64,000 bases of DNA from Chloroflexia bacterium SDU3-3 (GCA_009268125.1 WBOU01000006.1:124001-188000), one strand, 5' to 3'. Positions 44,168 through 55,639 are shown, counted from the first letter of the stretch. Program-made: numbers and translations. The notes: generated from the letters alone by a model not told the origin.

Positions 44168-44863
44168 TTATTGCGGCGCAGTTCGCCTTCTGCCCCGCCA
44201 AAGGGCCGCTGCTAGCCAGCCCAGCAGGTTGGCCAGCACATCGCCCACGGTATCCTCGACGCTCCACTGCATATTGATCGCGCTCACATCGCCGCGCTTG
44301 GCCAGCTCGTAGCGGTGGGTCCGGTACTCGGCCAGCTCCCACAGGGCCGTGACCACCGCCAGCCCGGCCAGGGCGGTCAGCGCACGATGCCGAGCGGCCC
44401 AGCCCGCCACACCCGCCGCCACCGCGCTAGGCGCGAGGTGCCGATCAAGCGCGCTGGCCGCATCCATGGCGGTGGCGCTGAGCGCAAAACCGGCGGCGGC
44501 GTGGGGCAGCGCATCGAAGCCAAGCCCCGCCAGCCGCATCTCGCCCCACGCGCCCTTGTAGATGTTGAACTGCGGGTGCGAGAGCATGTAGCCCGCCGCC
44601 AGCGGCGCGGCGTAGGCGGCGTAGGCAGGCCGCTCACAGGCGATTTCGCGGGCGGTGGCGGCCAAGGCAGATGGCAGGCCACCCTGGCCCTGGGAGGCGC
44701 TGGGAAGGGCACGGCGCAGCAGATCGGGCAGCAGCAGGGCGGCGGCGTTCAGCGCCAGGTGGGGGAGCCAGGTGGTGCGCATACGGTAGTGGCGGCGGTT
44801 GGCCTCGGCGGTGGCGGCGACCCCGGCCAGCAGCGCGTAGCGGGCAAGATCGGGCAGGTTCAT
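44168..44863 (-). CDS. unknown integral membrane protein
   Basis: A 231-residue protein with several moderately hydrophobic, Ala-rich segments and conserved-looking His residues (DALPHAAAGF, EYRTHRYE). The C-terminal ending AINMQWSVEDTVGDVLANLLGW resembles DUF2238/YjdF- or VanZ-like membrane proteins, in which a DT..D motif near the C-terminus is common; this is tentative. AGAAAGGCCCGCC precedes the ATG. It diverges from the EEP phosphatase gene. Confidence 0.55.
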   Translation of the reverse strand: MNLPDLARYALLAGVAATAEANRRHYRMRTTWLPHLALNAAALLLPDLLRRALPSASQGQGGLPSALAATAREIACERPAYAAYAAPLAAGYMLSHPQFNIYKGAWGEMRLAGLGFDALPHAAAGFALSATAMDAASALDRHLAPSAVAAGVAGWAARHRALTALAGLAVVTALWELAEYRTHRYELAKRGDVSAINMQWSVEDTVGDVLANLLGWLAAALWRGRRRTAPQ

Positions 44864-44946
44864 GGCGGGCCTTTCTGCTATCGGGTGTTCTGCCCCTGCC
44901 GATGCAACCCGCGTGCCGCTGGCACCACATGTGCTTGTTGGCCAGC

Positions 44947-45747
44947 ATGAGCACATTTTCACTGATCACATTCAACTGCTTTGGCGTGCCCGGCCCGGTG
45001 ACCCACCTGCGGCTGCGCGCGCTGGCGCAGCAGCTCGATGCGGTAGGGCCCGACGTGGTCTGCCTGCAGGAGGTGCAGGTCTGGCCATACCACCGGCTGC
45101 TGCGGGCCGCGTGCGCCCCGCACTTCCCGCACAGCGCATCCGCGCCGCACATCCACGCCCCGCGCGGCGGGCTGCTCAGCCTCGCCCAGCAGCCGATCGG
45201 CGGCCACAGCTTTATACCCTACCGCGACCGTGGCCTGTGGTACAGCCCGGCGCTGGCCGATGTGGCGCTTTCCAAAGGCATACTGCGCACCGAGCACTGG
45301 TGCGGCGCGCAGCGCGTGGTGGTGCTGAACACCCACCTGAGCGCCAACTACCGCGGCGACTGGCAGAGCGAAAACCCCTACCTGCAGACCGAGCGCCGCC
45401 AGCTGGAACAGCTGGCCGAGGTGATGCGGCACCAGCCCGAGGATGCCCTGGTGGTGGCCTGCGGCGATTTCAACGTGCCGCGCGGCACGGCCCTGTACGA
45501 CGAGTTTGTGCAGGCCAGCGGCGCGCTCGACCCGCTGGCCCACGACCAGCGGCCAAGCTACCGCCCGCTGCCGGGCATCCCCGCGCGGTTTGCGCTGCCG
45601 ATCGACTACACCTTTGTGCGCGCGCCCGCGCTGCCGGGGCTGGCGGTGCAGAGCGACCTGTGCTTTGGCGAGCGAGTGCAGCTGGGACGAGGTATGGGCT
45701 TCCTGTCGGATCACATCGGGGTGCGGCTGGATGTGCGCTGGGGCTAG
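44947..45747 (+). CDS. endonuclease/exonuclease/phosphatase-family protein
   Basis: A 266-residue EEP-fold enzyme. Motifs in order: TFNCFG, DVVCLQEVQVW (metal Glu), THLSANY, ACGDFNVPRG (catalytic DxN) and a terminal SDHIGV (catalytic His). Secreted DNases and sphingomyelinases share this fold, but no signal peptide is present here, so a cytoplasmic phosphodiesterase is likely. The ribosome site is weak. Its stop overlaps by 4 nt the stop of the convergent ABC ATPase gene. Confidence 0.85.
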   Translation: MSTFSLITFNCFGVPGPVTHLRLRALAQQLDAVGPDVVCLQEVQVWPYHRLLRAACAPHFPHSASAPHIHAPRGGLLSLAQQPIGGHSFIPYRDRGLWYSPALADVALSKGILRTEHWCGAQRVVVLNTHLSANYRGDWQSENPYLQTERRQLEQLAEVMRHQPEDALVVACGDFNVPRGTALYDEFVQASGALDPLAHDQRPSYRPLPGIPARFALPIDYTFVRAPALPGLAVQSDLCFGERVQLGRGMGFLSDHIGVRLDVRWG

Positions 45748-46790
45748 GGCGCAAGCAGGCTTATGGCGTCGGGGCGCAGCTGGAGCGTGATCGGCTGGCC
45801 TGATGCGGGCAGGTCGGCTGCATCCAGCTCGAAGGTGAGCACGGGGCCAGCGGCTGGCTGCACCTGGATGCGCGAGCTACCGCCGCGAAACAGCCGATCG
45901 ATCACCGTGCAGGCCAGCAGATTCGGCCCGGCGCTGCTGGGGTGGGCCAGCTGGGCAGCCTCGGGGCGGATGACAATAGACGTTAGGGTTTCGGCGGCTG
46001 AACCTTTTGCATACAACACCCCAAGCGCAGTGTCGACCCGCACCAGATCAGCCTCCTGCCCGCCCACCGTGGCCGCAAGCACATTCGAGAAGCCGAGAAA
46101 GCGCGCCACAAACAGCGTGCGCGGCTGGCGGTAGACCTGCTCGGGCGTGCCAACCTGCTCGATCTGGCCGGCGTTCATCAGCACGACCCGATCGGCGATC
46201 GCAAAGGCCTCGGCCTGATCGTGTGTGACATACAGGCTGGTCTGGCCAAGCCGCCGCAGGATACCCGCCAGATCGTCGAGCAGGCGCTCTCGCAATGCGC
46301 GGTCGAGCGCCCCCAGCGGCTCGTCGAGCATCAGCAGGCGCGGGGCGGGCGCAAGGCTGCGGGCCAGGGCCACGCGCTGCCGCTCGCCGCCCGAGAGCGC
46401 ATCCACCCGGCGCGGGCCGTAGCCAGCCAGCCCCACCAGATCCAGCAGCTCGGCCACGCGGCGCTGGGTCTCATCCCTGGCGGCGCGGCGCATCTGCAGG
46501 CCAAAAGCCACATTCTCGGCCACCGTGCGGTGCGGAAACAGCGCGTAGTCTTGAAACATCAGGCCGAAGCCGCGCTGGTGCGTGGGGGTGGCATCCACCG
46601 CCTGGCCAGCAAAGCGGATAGCGCCAGCATCCTGCTGCTCTAGCCCGGCCACGAGCCGCAGCAGGGTCGATTTTCCGCAGCCCGATGGGCCAAGCAGGCA
46701 GACCACATGTCCCTGCTCGGCGGTTAGGCTCACGCCTCGTAGCGCGGCGATCTGACCGTAGTGTTTAAAAAGCTGATCGATGTCTAGCAT
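45744..46790 (-). CDS. ABC transporter ATP-binding protein (CysA/PotA/FbpC-like)
   Basis: A 348-residue ABC ATPase. Walker A is GPSGCGKSTLL (about residue 35), signature LSGGERQRVALARSL, Walker B LLMLDEPLGALD and the H-loop VTHDQAEAF. A C-terminal TOBE-like region (about 235-345) marks the importer class for spermidine, iron, sulfate or maltose-type substrates. No permease or binding protein gene is adjacent, so it is an orphan. The start at 46790 gives the canonical N-terminus; the ribosome site is weak. Confidence 0.88.
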   Translation of the reverse strand: MLDIDQLFKHYGQIAALRGVSLTAEQGHVVCLLGPSGCGKSTLLRLVAGLEQQDAGAIRFAGQAVDATPTHQRGFGLMFQDYALFPHRTVAENVAFGLQMRRAARDETQRRVAELLDLVGLAGYGPRRVDALSGGERQRVALARSLAPAPRLLMLDEPLGALDRALRERLLDDLAGILRRLGQTSLYVTHDQAEAFAIADRVVLMNAGQIEQVGTPEQVYRQPRTLFVARFLGFSNVLAATVGGQEADLVRVDTALGVLYAKGSAAETLTSIVIRPEAAQLAHPSSAGPNLLACTVIDRLFRGGSSRIQVQPAAGPVLTFELDAADLPASGQPITLQLRPDAISLLAP

Positions 46791-46881
46791 GCAGCCACAG
46801 CCGTAAGGCAGCAAACGCGCACAAAGTGCTATAATTCGGCGCGCTTTTCTTGAACAACGCGCCTTTCGCGCCATTCCTTGT

Positions 46882-46887
46882 TATAAT
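46882..46887 (+). promoter_or_regulatory. -10 hexamer candidate before the tRNA nucleotidyltransferase fusion
   Basis: A perfect TATAAT lies 31 bp before the start codon. No good -35 stands 16-18 bp upstream. A second TATAAT is at about 46830. Confidence 0.4.
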
Positions 46888-46918
46888 GCAACCCATCGGA
46901 TACCACGTCAGGCGAAGC

Positions 46919-49483
46919 ATGGAACTGATTGTAACACACAGCAACACCGACTTCGACGGCCTCGCGGCGCAGCTGGCGGCCCAGAAGCTCTACCCACGCG
47001 CGATCGCGGTGCTCAACCACCGCCTGCGCGACAACGTGGCCGAGTTCGAGTCGCTGCACCACCAGCACCTCCCCTTCGTGCGCGAAGAGGATCTGCCCGA
47101 GCGCCCGGTCAGCCGACTGATCGTGGTAGACACGCCCAGCGCGCCATCGCTGCCCGGCCTGGACGATGAGCAGATCCCCACGCTGATCATCGACCACCAC
47201 CCGCGCAGCCAGCCGCCGCGCCCCCACGAGGAGCTGATCCACGCCGAGCTGGGCGCGACCACATCGCTGCTGGTGGCCCGCCTGATCGAGCGCGGCTGCG
47301 GGCTGAGCGCCACCGAGGCCACCCTGATGCTGCTGGGCATCTACGAGGACACCGGCCACCTTTCCTACCCCACCACCCGCCAAGAGGATGTGGCCGCCGC
47401 CGCATGGCTGCTGGGCCAGGGTGCGCAGATCGAGGCCGTCGGCGAGTTCCTGCACCGCCCACTCACCGCCGAGCAGGAGCGGATCTTCCGCCAGATCGAG
47501 TCGCGCATGCAGATCCTGACGATCGACGGCTGGAGCATCCTGCTGGCCTCGGCGGCCATCCAGGGCGACGCTCCCCAGCTGGCGGTGCTGGCCGAGAAGC
47601 TGGCCGACCTCTACGCGCCATCGGTGATCGGCCTAGCGATCAGCACCAACCACCACGGCACGCAGATCATCCTGCGCGCCGCCACCGATGCGATCGACGC
47701 CGGGGCGATCGCGCGGGGCTTCGGCGGCGGCGGGCACGCGGCGGCGGCGGCGGCGTTTGTGCGCGGGCAGGGCTGCGAGTCGGTGCAGGCCGACCTTGAG
47801 CGGGCCATCCGGCGCATGCTGCGGCCCAGCACCGCTGCCGAGCAGCTGATGTCGCGCGTGGTGCGCTGCCTGCCCACCACCGCCACCATGGCCGAGGCCA
47901 GCGCCGCGCTGGAGCGCAGCGGGCATAGCGCGCTGCCGCTGGTGGATGCCCAGCAGGCCCCGCGCGGCATCCTGACGCGCCAAGATGCCGACACGGCCAT
48001 GCGCCACGGCCTGGGCGGCGCGGCGGTCAGCGCGTTTATGTGGCCATGCCCGCCGACCGTGGCCCCGCACACCATGATTGGCGAGGTGCGACGACTGCTG
48101 GCCGACCGCCAGGGCAGCCCCCATGGCAAGCTGCTGGTGACCGACATGGGCGGGCGGCTGATGGGCATCATCACGCGGGCCGATCTGCCGGTGGATGATG
48201 CCGATACATACCACCCCAACGATGCGGAGGAGCTAGAGCACTTTTTGGCCCCACGGCTGCTGGAGCTACTGCGCACCGCCGCCGAGCAGGCCGAGCAGCA
48301 GGGCTGCTGGCTCTACCTGGTGGGCGGCACCGTACGCGACATGCTGCTGGGGCGGGCGCAGGGCGACCTCGACCTGCTGGTTGAGGGCAACGCCATCCGC
48401 CTGGCCGAGGCGCTGGCCAACCGGCTGGGTGGCCAGGCGACCAGCTACCGCCAGTTCGGCACGGCCACGCTGGCGCTGGATGACCCGCAGATCGACACGC
48501 GCTCGCTCGACTTTGTGACCGCCCGCAGCGAGTTCTACGCCGCACCGGGCGCGCTGCCGCAGATCGAGCCTGCGGGGCTGCGCCACGACCTGCGGCGGCG
48601 CGATTTCACTATCAATACGCTGGCGATCTGCCTCAACGCCTCGCGCTACGGCTGGCGCTACGACCTGCACGGCGGCGAGCGCGATCTGGAAACCAAGCAG
48701 ATCCGCGTGCTGCACAGCCTGAGCTTCATTGACGACCCGACCCGCATCCTGCGCGCCGCCCGCTTCGCCGCGCGGCTGGGCTTCACTATCGAGCCGCACA
48801 CCCGCGCCCTGATCGGCGACGCGCTGGATCGCGGCCTGCTGGGCGTGATCTCGCCCCAGCGCCTCTTCAACGAGCTGAGCCTGGTGCTGCACGAGCCGCA
48901 GCCCCCGCTGGCCCTGGAGCTACTGGACGAGCTGGGCGCGCTGCAGGCCATCTACCCGACGCTAGGCTGGGGCGCGGCGCAGAGCCGCCAGGCCCAGGCC
49001 GCCCGCGCGGCGGCGCTGGGCGAGACGCCATACGCACTGGTGGTGCTGGGGCTGCTGATCTACCCGCTTGCAGATGCTGACCGCGCCGAGCTGCTCGCCC
49101 GCTACCAGCCGCCCGCGAACATCGTGCGGCTGGCCGAGGATGTGGGCGCGGTCCGGCGCGCTATGGGCCAGATCCATAATGCCGCCCTGGCCGACAGCGC
49201 ACTGGATCGGCTGCTGAACGGGATTGGCGCAGCGGCCCTGCACACCGCCGCCTGCGCCGAGGGCGGCGCGGCTGCCGCCCAGATCCGCCGCTACATCCAG
49301 GCCCTACGGCCCACCCGCATCGCGCTGAACGGGCGCGATCTGCAGCAGCTGGGCTTCCCGCCTGGGCCGCGCATCGGCCAGATGCTCGCCGAGCTGCGCG
49401 CGGCCAAGCTCGATGGGCTGGTCTCCAGCCGCGCAGATGAGGAGGCGTGGGTGCTCCACACCTTTGCCAACCCAACGATATAG
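46919..49483 (+). CDS. DHH/CBS/tRNA nucleotidyltransferase fusion (CCA-adding or poly(A) polymerase-like)
   Basis: An 854-residue protein. Residues about 1-300 form a DHH phosphoesterase unit (THSNTDFDGLA, IIDHHPRS, and the DHHA1 motif RGFGGGGHAAAAAAF). Two CBS domains follow at about 310-430. The nucleotidyltransferase head starts near 460 with LVGGTVRDMLLGRAQGDLDLL (catalytic Asp pair). It continues with RRRDFTINTLAI and DDPTRILRAARFAARLG. This architecture is known in several deep-branching bacteria and acts in adding CCA or part of it to tRNA 3' ends. The tRNAs in this window all encode CCA, so the role may be repair. The start at 46919 gives the first DHH strand directly. Confidence 0.88.
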   Translation: MELIVTHSNTDFDGLAAQLAAQKLYPRAIAVLNHRLRDNVAEFESLHHQHLPFVREEDLPERPVSRLIVVDTPSAPSLPGLDDEQIPTLIIDHHPRSQPPRPHEELIHAELGATTSLLVARLIERGCGLSATEATLMLLGIYEDTGHLSYPTTRQEDVAAAAWLLGQGAQIEAVGEFLHRPLTAEQERIFRQIESRMQILTIDGWSILLASAAIQGDAPQLAVLAEKLADLYAPSVIGLAISTNHHGTQIILRAATDAIDAGAIARGFGGGGHAAAAAAFVRGQGCESVQADLERAIRRMLRPSTAAEQLMSRVVRCLPTTATMAEASAALERSGHSALPLVDAQQAPRGILTRQDADTAMRHGLGGAAVSAFMWPCPPTVAPHTMIGEVRRLLADRQGSPHGKLLVTDMGGRLMGIITRADLPVDDADTYHPNDAEELEHFLAPRLLELLRTAAEQAEQQGCWLYLVGGTVRDMLLGRAQGDLDLLVEGNAIRLAEALANRLGGQATSYRQFGTATLALDDPQIDTRSLDFVTARSEFYAAPGALPQIEPAGLRHDLRRRDFTINTLAICLNASRYGWRYDLHGGERDLETKQIRVLHSLSFIDDPTRILRAARFAARLGFTIEPHTRALIGDALDRGLLGVISPQRLFNELSLVLHEPQPPLALELLDELGALQAIYPTLGWGAAQSRQAQAARAAALGETPYALVVLGLLIYPLADADRAELLARYQPPANIVRLAEDVGAVRRAMGQIHNAALADSALDRLLNGIGAAALHTAACAEGGAAAAQIRRYIQALRPTRIALNGRDLQQLGFPPGPRIGQMLAELRAAKLDGLVSSRADEEAWVLHTFANPTI

Positions 49484-49504
49484 TTAGGTGCGCAGCGCCG
49501 CACG

Positions 49505-50686
49505 ATGAAAAGTGAAAGCTCGATGATCTACGACACAACCGCCACCCTGAGCCCCTGGATCAGCAGCCCCCTCGCCCAGCGAGCCGCCGAGCAGCTCGAC
49601 CACAGCGCCGACGTGATCGAGACCGCCATCCGCATCCAGCAGATCGCCGCGCCCACCTTCAGCGAGGGGGCGCGCGCCGAGGCCGTGCGCCAGCTGATGC
49701 TGGAGTATGGGCTGGCCGATGTGGATGTGGATGCGATCGGCAACGTATACGGGCGCGTGCCGGGCCGCGAGCCGCAGGGAGGCCTGCTGATCGCCGCGCA
49801 TATGGACACAGTGTTCCCCGCAGCCACCGACCTAGCCATCCGCCGCGAGGGCCAGCGGATCTACGGCCCCGGACTGGGCGATAACAGCCTGGGCGTGGCC
49901 GCGCTGCTGCACCTAGGCAAGGCGCTGATCGCGCAGCAGATCGTGCCCGCCCACGACCTGTGGCTGGTAGCCGATGTGGGCGAGGAGGGCCTGGGCGACC
50001 TGCGCGGCATGCGCGCGGCGGTGGGGCGGCTGCGCGGCAGCATCCGTCGCGCGATCGCCCTGGAGGGCACCGGCCACGACCGGATCGTGCACGAGGCCAT
50101 CGGGGTGCGGCGCTACCGGATCACGGCCAAGGCCCCTGGCGGCCACTCGTGGCAGAACTTCGGCGCGCCGAGCGCTATCCACAGCCTGGTGCGTCTGGCC
50201 GAGCGCCTCACCCACCTGGAGCTTCCCAAGGCCCACAGCAGCTACAACATCGGTGTGATCGAGGGCGGCACCAGCATCAACGCGATCGCCGAGCACGCCT
50301 CGCTGCTGCTCGACCTGCGCTCGGTCGAGTCCGACGCGCTTGGCCACCTCATCCGCCAGGCCGAGCGCATCGTGGCCACGGCCCAGGCCGCCGAGCCGCA
50401 GGTGACGATCAGCGCCGAGGTGGTGGGCGACCGCCCCGCAGGCCGGATCGGCCACGACCACCCGCTGGTGCGGCTGGCCCAGGCGGCCTACAAGGCCGTG
50501 GGCACCACCACCTCATCCGGCGTGGGCAGCACCGACGCCAATATCCCGCTGAGCATGGGCATCCCCGCCGTGTGCATCGGCGTGACCGATGGGGCCAACG
50601 CCCACCGGCTCGACGAGTATATCGAGACCACCAGGGTGGGCCAGGGTATGCGCGCCCTGCTCTGGCTGGCGCTGGCCGCAAGTTAG
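49505..50686 (+). CDS. M20-family metallopeptidase
   Basis: A 393-residue zinc peptidase/amidohydrolase. The metal ligands and catalytic residues lie in LLIAAHMDTVF, GPGLGDNSLG, VGEEGLGDLRG and the late NAHRLDEY. A dimerisation lid domain (about 190-290, APGGHSWQNFG…YNIGVIEGGTSINAIAE) is present. It resembles tripeptidase T-like/PepT-like or acetylornithine-type enzymes; the substrate cannot be fixed. It lies 21 bp after the tRNA nucleotidyltransferase gene. Confidence 0.88.
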   Translation: MKSESSMIYDTTATLSPWISSPLAQRAAEQLDHSADVIETAIRIQQIAAPTFSEGARAEAVRQLMLEYGLADVDVDAIGNVYGRVPGREPQGGLLIAAHMDTVFPAATDLAIRREGQRIYGPGLGDNSLGVAALLHLGKALIAQQIVPAHDLWLVADVGEEGLGDLRGMRAAVGRLRGSIRRAIALEGTGHDRIVHEAIGVRRYRITAKAPGGHSWQNFGAPSAIHSLVRLAERLTHLELPKAHSSYNIGVIEGGTSINAIAEHASLLLDLRSVESDALGHLIRQAERIVATAQAAEPQVTISAEVVGDRPAGRIGHDHPLVRLAQAAYKAVGTTTSSGVGSTDANIPLSMGIPAVCIGVTDGANAHRLDEYIETTRVGQGMRALLWLALAAS

Positions 50687-50712
50687 GCAAAACACAGCTT
50701 TCCTAACCACAT

Positions 50713-50735
50713 GGGCGCACCGCTATGGTGCGCCC
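50713..50735 (+). terminator. terminator after the M20 peptidase gene
   Basis: A perfect 9-bp stem (GGGCGCACC/GGTGCGCCC) around GCTAT. Confidence 0.75.
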
Positions 50736-50768
50736 GCCCCATACGATCCCCGCTCGCACCCCCAACAA

Positions 50769-50807
50769 TTAACCAAGGCTTGCCGCTGCGTTAACACAGA
50801 TTTAATT
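50769..50807 (+). promoter_or_regulatory. Pho-box-like array of four 11-bp-spaced repeats
   Basis: TTAACC (50769), TTGCCG (50780), TTAACA (50791) and TTAATT (50802) recur at exactly 11-bp steps. PhoP of Gram-positives and PhoB-like regulators bind TTAACA-type direct repeats with this spacing. The array ends 52 bp before the PstS-like gene; TATAGC at 50822 could be the -10. Confidence 0.65.
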
Positions 50808-50859
50808 ATTCTCCCGTAGGCTATAGCCATACCAGCGTCCAGTGCTATAAGGAACAACC

Positions 50860-51944
50860 GTGGAACGTCGCCTACGCGGACTACTCCTGATCGCGATCTT
50901 CGGCAGCATGACGGCGTGCAGTGATCCGAATGCGGTCGCATCGTCAACCGATATTGCCACGATCCCGGCAGCCACCGCACCAGCGGCACCATCGGTGTCG
51001 GCGGCCACCATCCCCGCCGACGCGTCGCTGGTGGGCACGATCGTGATCGACGGGTCGAGCACGGTCTTCCCGATCACCGAGGCGATCACCAGCCAGTTTC
51101 AGCAGCAGGCCCCCAATGTGCATGTGCAGCTGGGCGTCAGCGGCAGCGGCGCGGGGTTCAAAAAGTTCTGCCTGGGCGAGCTGACCATCGCCGACGCATC
51201 GCGCCCGATCAGCAGCGAGGAGATCCAGCAGTGCGCGGCAAATACGATCGAGTTTATCGAGCTTCCGGTCGCCTTCGATGGCATCTCGGTGGTGGTCAAC
51301 AATAGCAACACCTGGGTCGAGTGCGTCACCACCGACGAGCTGAAGCGCATGTGGGAGCCAGCCGCCGAGAAGACGATCACACGCTGGAAGCAGATCCGCC
51401 CTGGCTGGCCCGACGAAGAGCTGAAGCTCGAAGGCCCCGGCGTCGACTCGGGCACCTACGACTACTTCACCAGCGCCGTGGTGGGAACCGAGCACCTGAG
51501 CCGCAGCGACTACACCGGCAGCGAGGATGACTACCTGATCGTGCAGGATATCATCAGCAACCGCTATGCGCTGGGCTTCTTCGGCTACGCCTACTACCGC
51601 GAGTTTCAAGATCAGCTCAAGGTGCTGGCCATCGACGCCGGGCACGGCTGCGTAAAGCCCAACGAGCAGACGATCGCCGACGGCAGCTACCAGCCGCTCG
51701 CGCGCCCGCTGTTCATCTACGTACGAAAGGATGCGCTGGCGCGGCCCGAGGTCAGCACCTTTGTGGAAACCTACCTGGCCCACGCGAGCCAGGCCGTGGC
51801 CAATGTGAAATATGTGCCGCTGACGCCAAACGTGGCCGCGCTGGTACGCGCCCGCGCCCAACAGCAGAAGACAGGCTCGGTGTTTGGCGGCAAGCTCCAG
51901 ATCGGCGTCTCCATTGAGCAGCTGCTCAACCTTGAGGAGAACAG

Positions 51945-51948
<4 letters not shown>
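50860..51948 (+). CDS. PstS-like phosphate-binding lipoprotein
   Basis: A 362-residue exported solute-binding protein. The lipobox is FGSMTAC (Cys near residue 20), followed by a Thr/Ala/Pro-rich linker. The phosphate-loop signatures are [31 protein letters not shown] and [10 protein letters not shown], as in the PstS family. The C-terminal 40 residues extend beyond the usual fold. GTG start after AAGGAACAACC. It overlaps by 4 nt the histidine kinase gene that follows. No pstCAB genes are adjacent, so it may deliver a phosphate signal to the kinase and not to a transporter. Confidence 0.88.
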
Positions 51949-53645
<1,697 letters not shown>

Positions 53646-53675
53646 TAATCTTACGTCAACACAAGGGTAGCACTT

Positions 53676-54041
53676 ATGAGCACAAAAACCGTCCTGGTTG
53701 CGGATGACAACCACGACAACCGCTATATCATCGGCCAGATGCTTGAGGTCAACGGGTTCAAGGTGATCTACGCCCGCAATGGCCGCGAGGCCATCGAGCA
53801 GGTGAGCGCCCAGCGGCCCTCGCTGGTGTTCATGGATCTTTCCATGCCCGAGGTGGATGGCTGGACTGCCACCCGCACGATCAAGGCCGAGCCAGCGATC
53901 GCCCACACGCCGATCATCGCTGTGACCGGCCACGTGACGCCCGCCGACATCCAGCACGCCAGCAGCGTGGGCTGCTCGGATGTGCTGACCAAGCCCTTCG
54001 AGTACGACGACCTGATCCGCAAGGTTCGCAAGCTGATCTAG
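53676..54041 (+). CDS. single-domain response regulator (CheY-like receiver)
   Basis: A 121-residue receiver domain only. The acidic pair is DDN near residue 9, the phosphoacceptor D54 is in VFMDLSMPEVDG, and the Thr/Lys switch is in VTGH and TKPFEYDD. With no output domain it must act through protein contact or as a phosphate relay. It follows the kinase gene by 30 bp and ends with a very strong terminator. Confidence 0.93.
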   Translation: MSTKTVLVADDNHDNRYIIGQMLEVNGFKVIYARNGREAIEQVSAQRPSLVFMDLSMPEVDGWTATRTIKAEPAIAHTPIIAVTGHVTPADIQHASSVGCSDVLTKPFEYDDLIRKVRKLI

Positions 54042-54051
54042 GGCCTGTTCA

Positions 54052-54102
54052 GGGCAGCAGAAAGCGGCGGTCGCACGGTGCGACCGCCGCTTTCTGCTGC
54101 CC
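54052..54102. terminator. very strong bidirectional terminator
   Basis: A 24-bp perfect stem (GGGCAGCAGAAAGCGGCGGT and continuing) with a 3-nt loop between the receiver gene and the convergent efflux adaptor gene. Confidence 0.9.
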
Positions 54103-54110
54103 GAGGGTGG

Positions 54111-55610
54111 CTACTTCTTGCTGGATGTGATGATATCCACCCGCGCGCTCATGCCTGCGCGCATGCCCTCGATCGTGTCGACCGTCACGCGCACCAGGTA
54201 GGTGCGCAGCGTGCCCTGCACCGAGGCGGCGGGGGCGATATAGCTGACGGTGCCGGTGATCACCTGATCGGGCAGGGCATCTAGGCGCAGCTCGGCCTGC
54301 TGGCCCTCCTTCACCTTGCCGATATCCACATCGCTGATCTGCACATCCACGTGCATCGAGCTGGTGTCCACCACGCGCACCACCGGCCCGCCGCTGACCG
54401 TGCTGGAGTCGCCCGGGTCCACATTCACCACCGAGACCACGCCATCGAAGGGGGCGCGCAGCTCGGCGCGCGAGCGGCTGATCTTGGCTAGCTCCAGCGC
54501 CGCCGTGGCCTGGGCCACCGCGCCGCCCGCCTGGGCCTTCTGCGAGTTGTTGGGCGAGGGCTGCAGCTTGGCCTGGTTAGCCTTGGCCTGGGCCAGCGCT
54601 GCCTGGGCCGAGGCCAGATCGGCGACATCGGCGTCGGCGTTGACCTTGTCGGTGGCGGCCTGGGCCTGCACCACCTGCTGGTCGGCGGCCTGCACGCCCG
54701 TGACCTCGGACTGCCGCGCGGTCTCGGCGGCGGCCTGGGCCACGGCCACATTCTCCTCGGCCTGCTTCAGCGCGGCCTCGGCCTGCTGGAACTGGGCCGC
54801 GTAGTTCTGCCGCCCGCCCTCGGAGAGTTTGTTGGGCGACTTCTTGCCAGCGCTGGAGGTCACGTTTGGCGTGATCGGGTCATTCCCAGTCTCCTGCACG
54901 TAGTCCCAGTTGTACTTGGCCTGGGCATACCTAGCCTGGGCCGCCGTCAGCGCCTGCACCGCCTGCTCCAGCTGCGACTCCGCCTGAGTCTTGGCCAGCG
55001 ACAGCTTGTCCTTGGTGGACTGCAGGTTGGCCTTGGCCGCCTCAAGCGCGGCCTGGGCCGACTGGCGATCCTGCGCCTTCGCGCCCTGCCTCACGCGGTT
55101 CAGCGCGGCCTCGGCCTGGGCCACGGCGGCGCGGGCGGCGGAGACATCGGCGGACTTGGGGGCCTCGGTCAGCGCGCTCTCCTGCGCCCTAGCGATGGTC
55201 AGCGCGGCCTCGGCCTGGGCCACCTGCTGATCAAAGGTGCTGGTATCGAGCACCACCAGCGTGTCGCCCTGCTTCACGCGGTCGCCCTCTTTCACCAGCA
55301 CCTGGGCCACCGGCCCCTGCACCAGGAACACCAGATCGGCATCGCGGGCGGCTTTCACCTCGCCCACGCCGCTCACGCCAAAGTCAATGGTCATGCTGCC
55401 AGCCTGGGCGGTCGCGCTCTCCAGCGACAGCGGGGTGGGCGAGGGCGCGGCGGCAGCGCCTCCAGCGGTGGCCTGGGCCAGCGGCGCGGCGGTGGGCGCG
55501 TGCGATGTCTCGCCGCAGCCGCTCAGGCCGGTGGCCGCCCCAGCCAGCGCCAAAATAGCAACACCTGTAACAACTATCCGTTCCACGGGTCTATTTCTCC
55601 TTCGTGACAT
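54111..55610 (-). CDS. RND efflux periplasmic adaptor (HlyD/MacA-like) lipoprotein
   Basis: A 499-residue exported lipoprotein; lipobox GLSGC near residue 31. The biotinyl-lipoyl half motifs frame an unusually long alpha-helical hairpin of about 250 residues, rich in Ala/Gln (repeated QAEAAL and AQAA). The beta-barrel part follows (RAELRAPFDGVVSVVNVDPGD, MHVDVQISDVDIGKVKEGQ). It links the inner-membrane pump with the cell surface. It lies 29 bp after the RND permease gene and shares its promoter. Confidence 0.9.
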   Translation of the reverse strand: MSRRRNRPVERIVVTGVAILALAGAATGLSGCGETSHAPTAAPLAQATAGGAAAAPSPTPLSLESATAQAGSMTIDFGVSGVGEVKAARDADLVFLVQGPVAQVLVKEGDRVKQGDTLVVLDTSTFDQQVAQAEAALTIARAQESALTEAPKSADVSAARAAVAQAEAALNRVRQGAKAQDRQSAQAALEAAKANLQSTKDKLSLAKTQAESQLEQAVQALTAAQARYAQAKYNWDYVQETGNDPITPNVTSSAGKKSPNKLSEGGRQNYAAQFQQAEAALKQAEENVAVAQAAAETARQSEVTGVQAADQQVVQAQAATDKVNADADVADLASAQAALAQAKANQAKLQPSPNNSQKAQAGGAVAQATAALELAKISRSRAELRAPFDGVVSVVNVDPGDSSTVSGGPVVRVVDTSSMHVDVQISDVDIGKVKEGQQAELRLDALPDQVITGTVSYIAPAASVQGTLRTYLVRVTVDTIEGMRAGMSARVDIITSSKK

Positions 55611-55639
55611 GCTGCAATATGCGGGAAGAGGCCGCCGCG

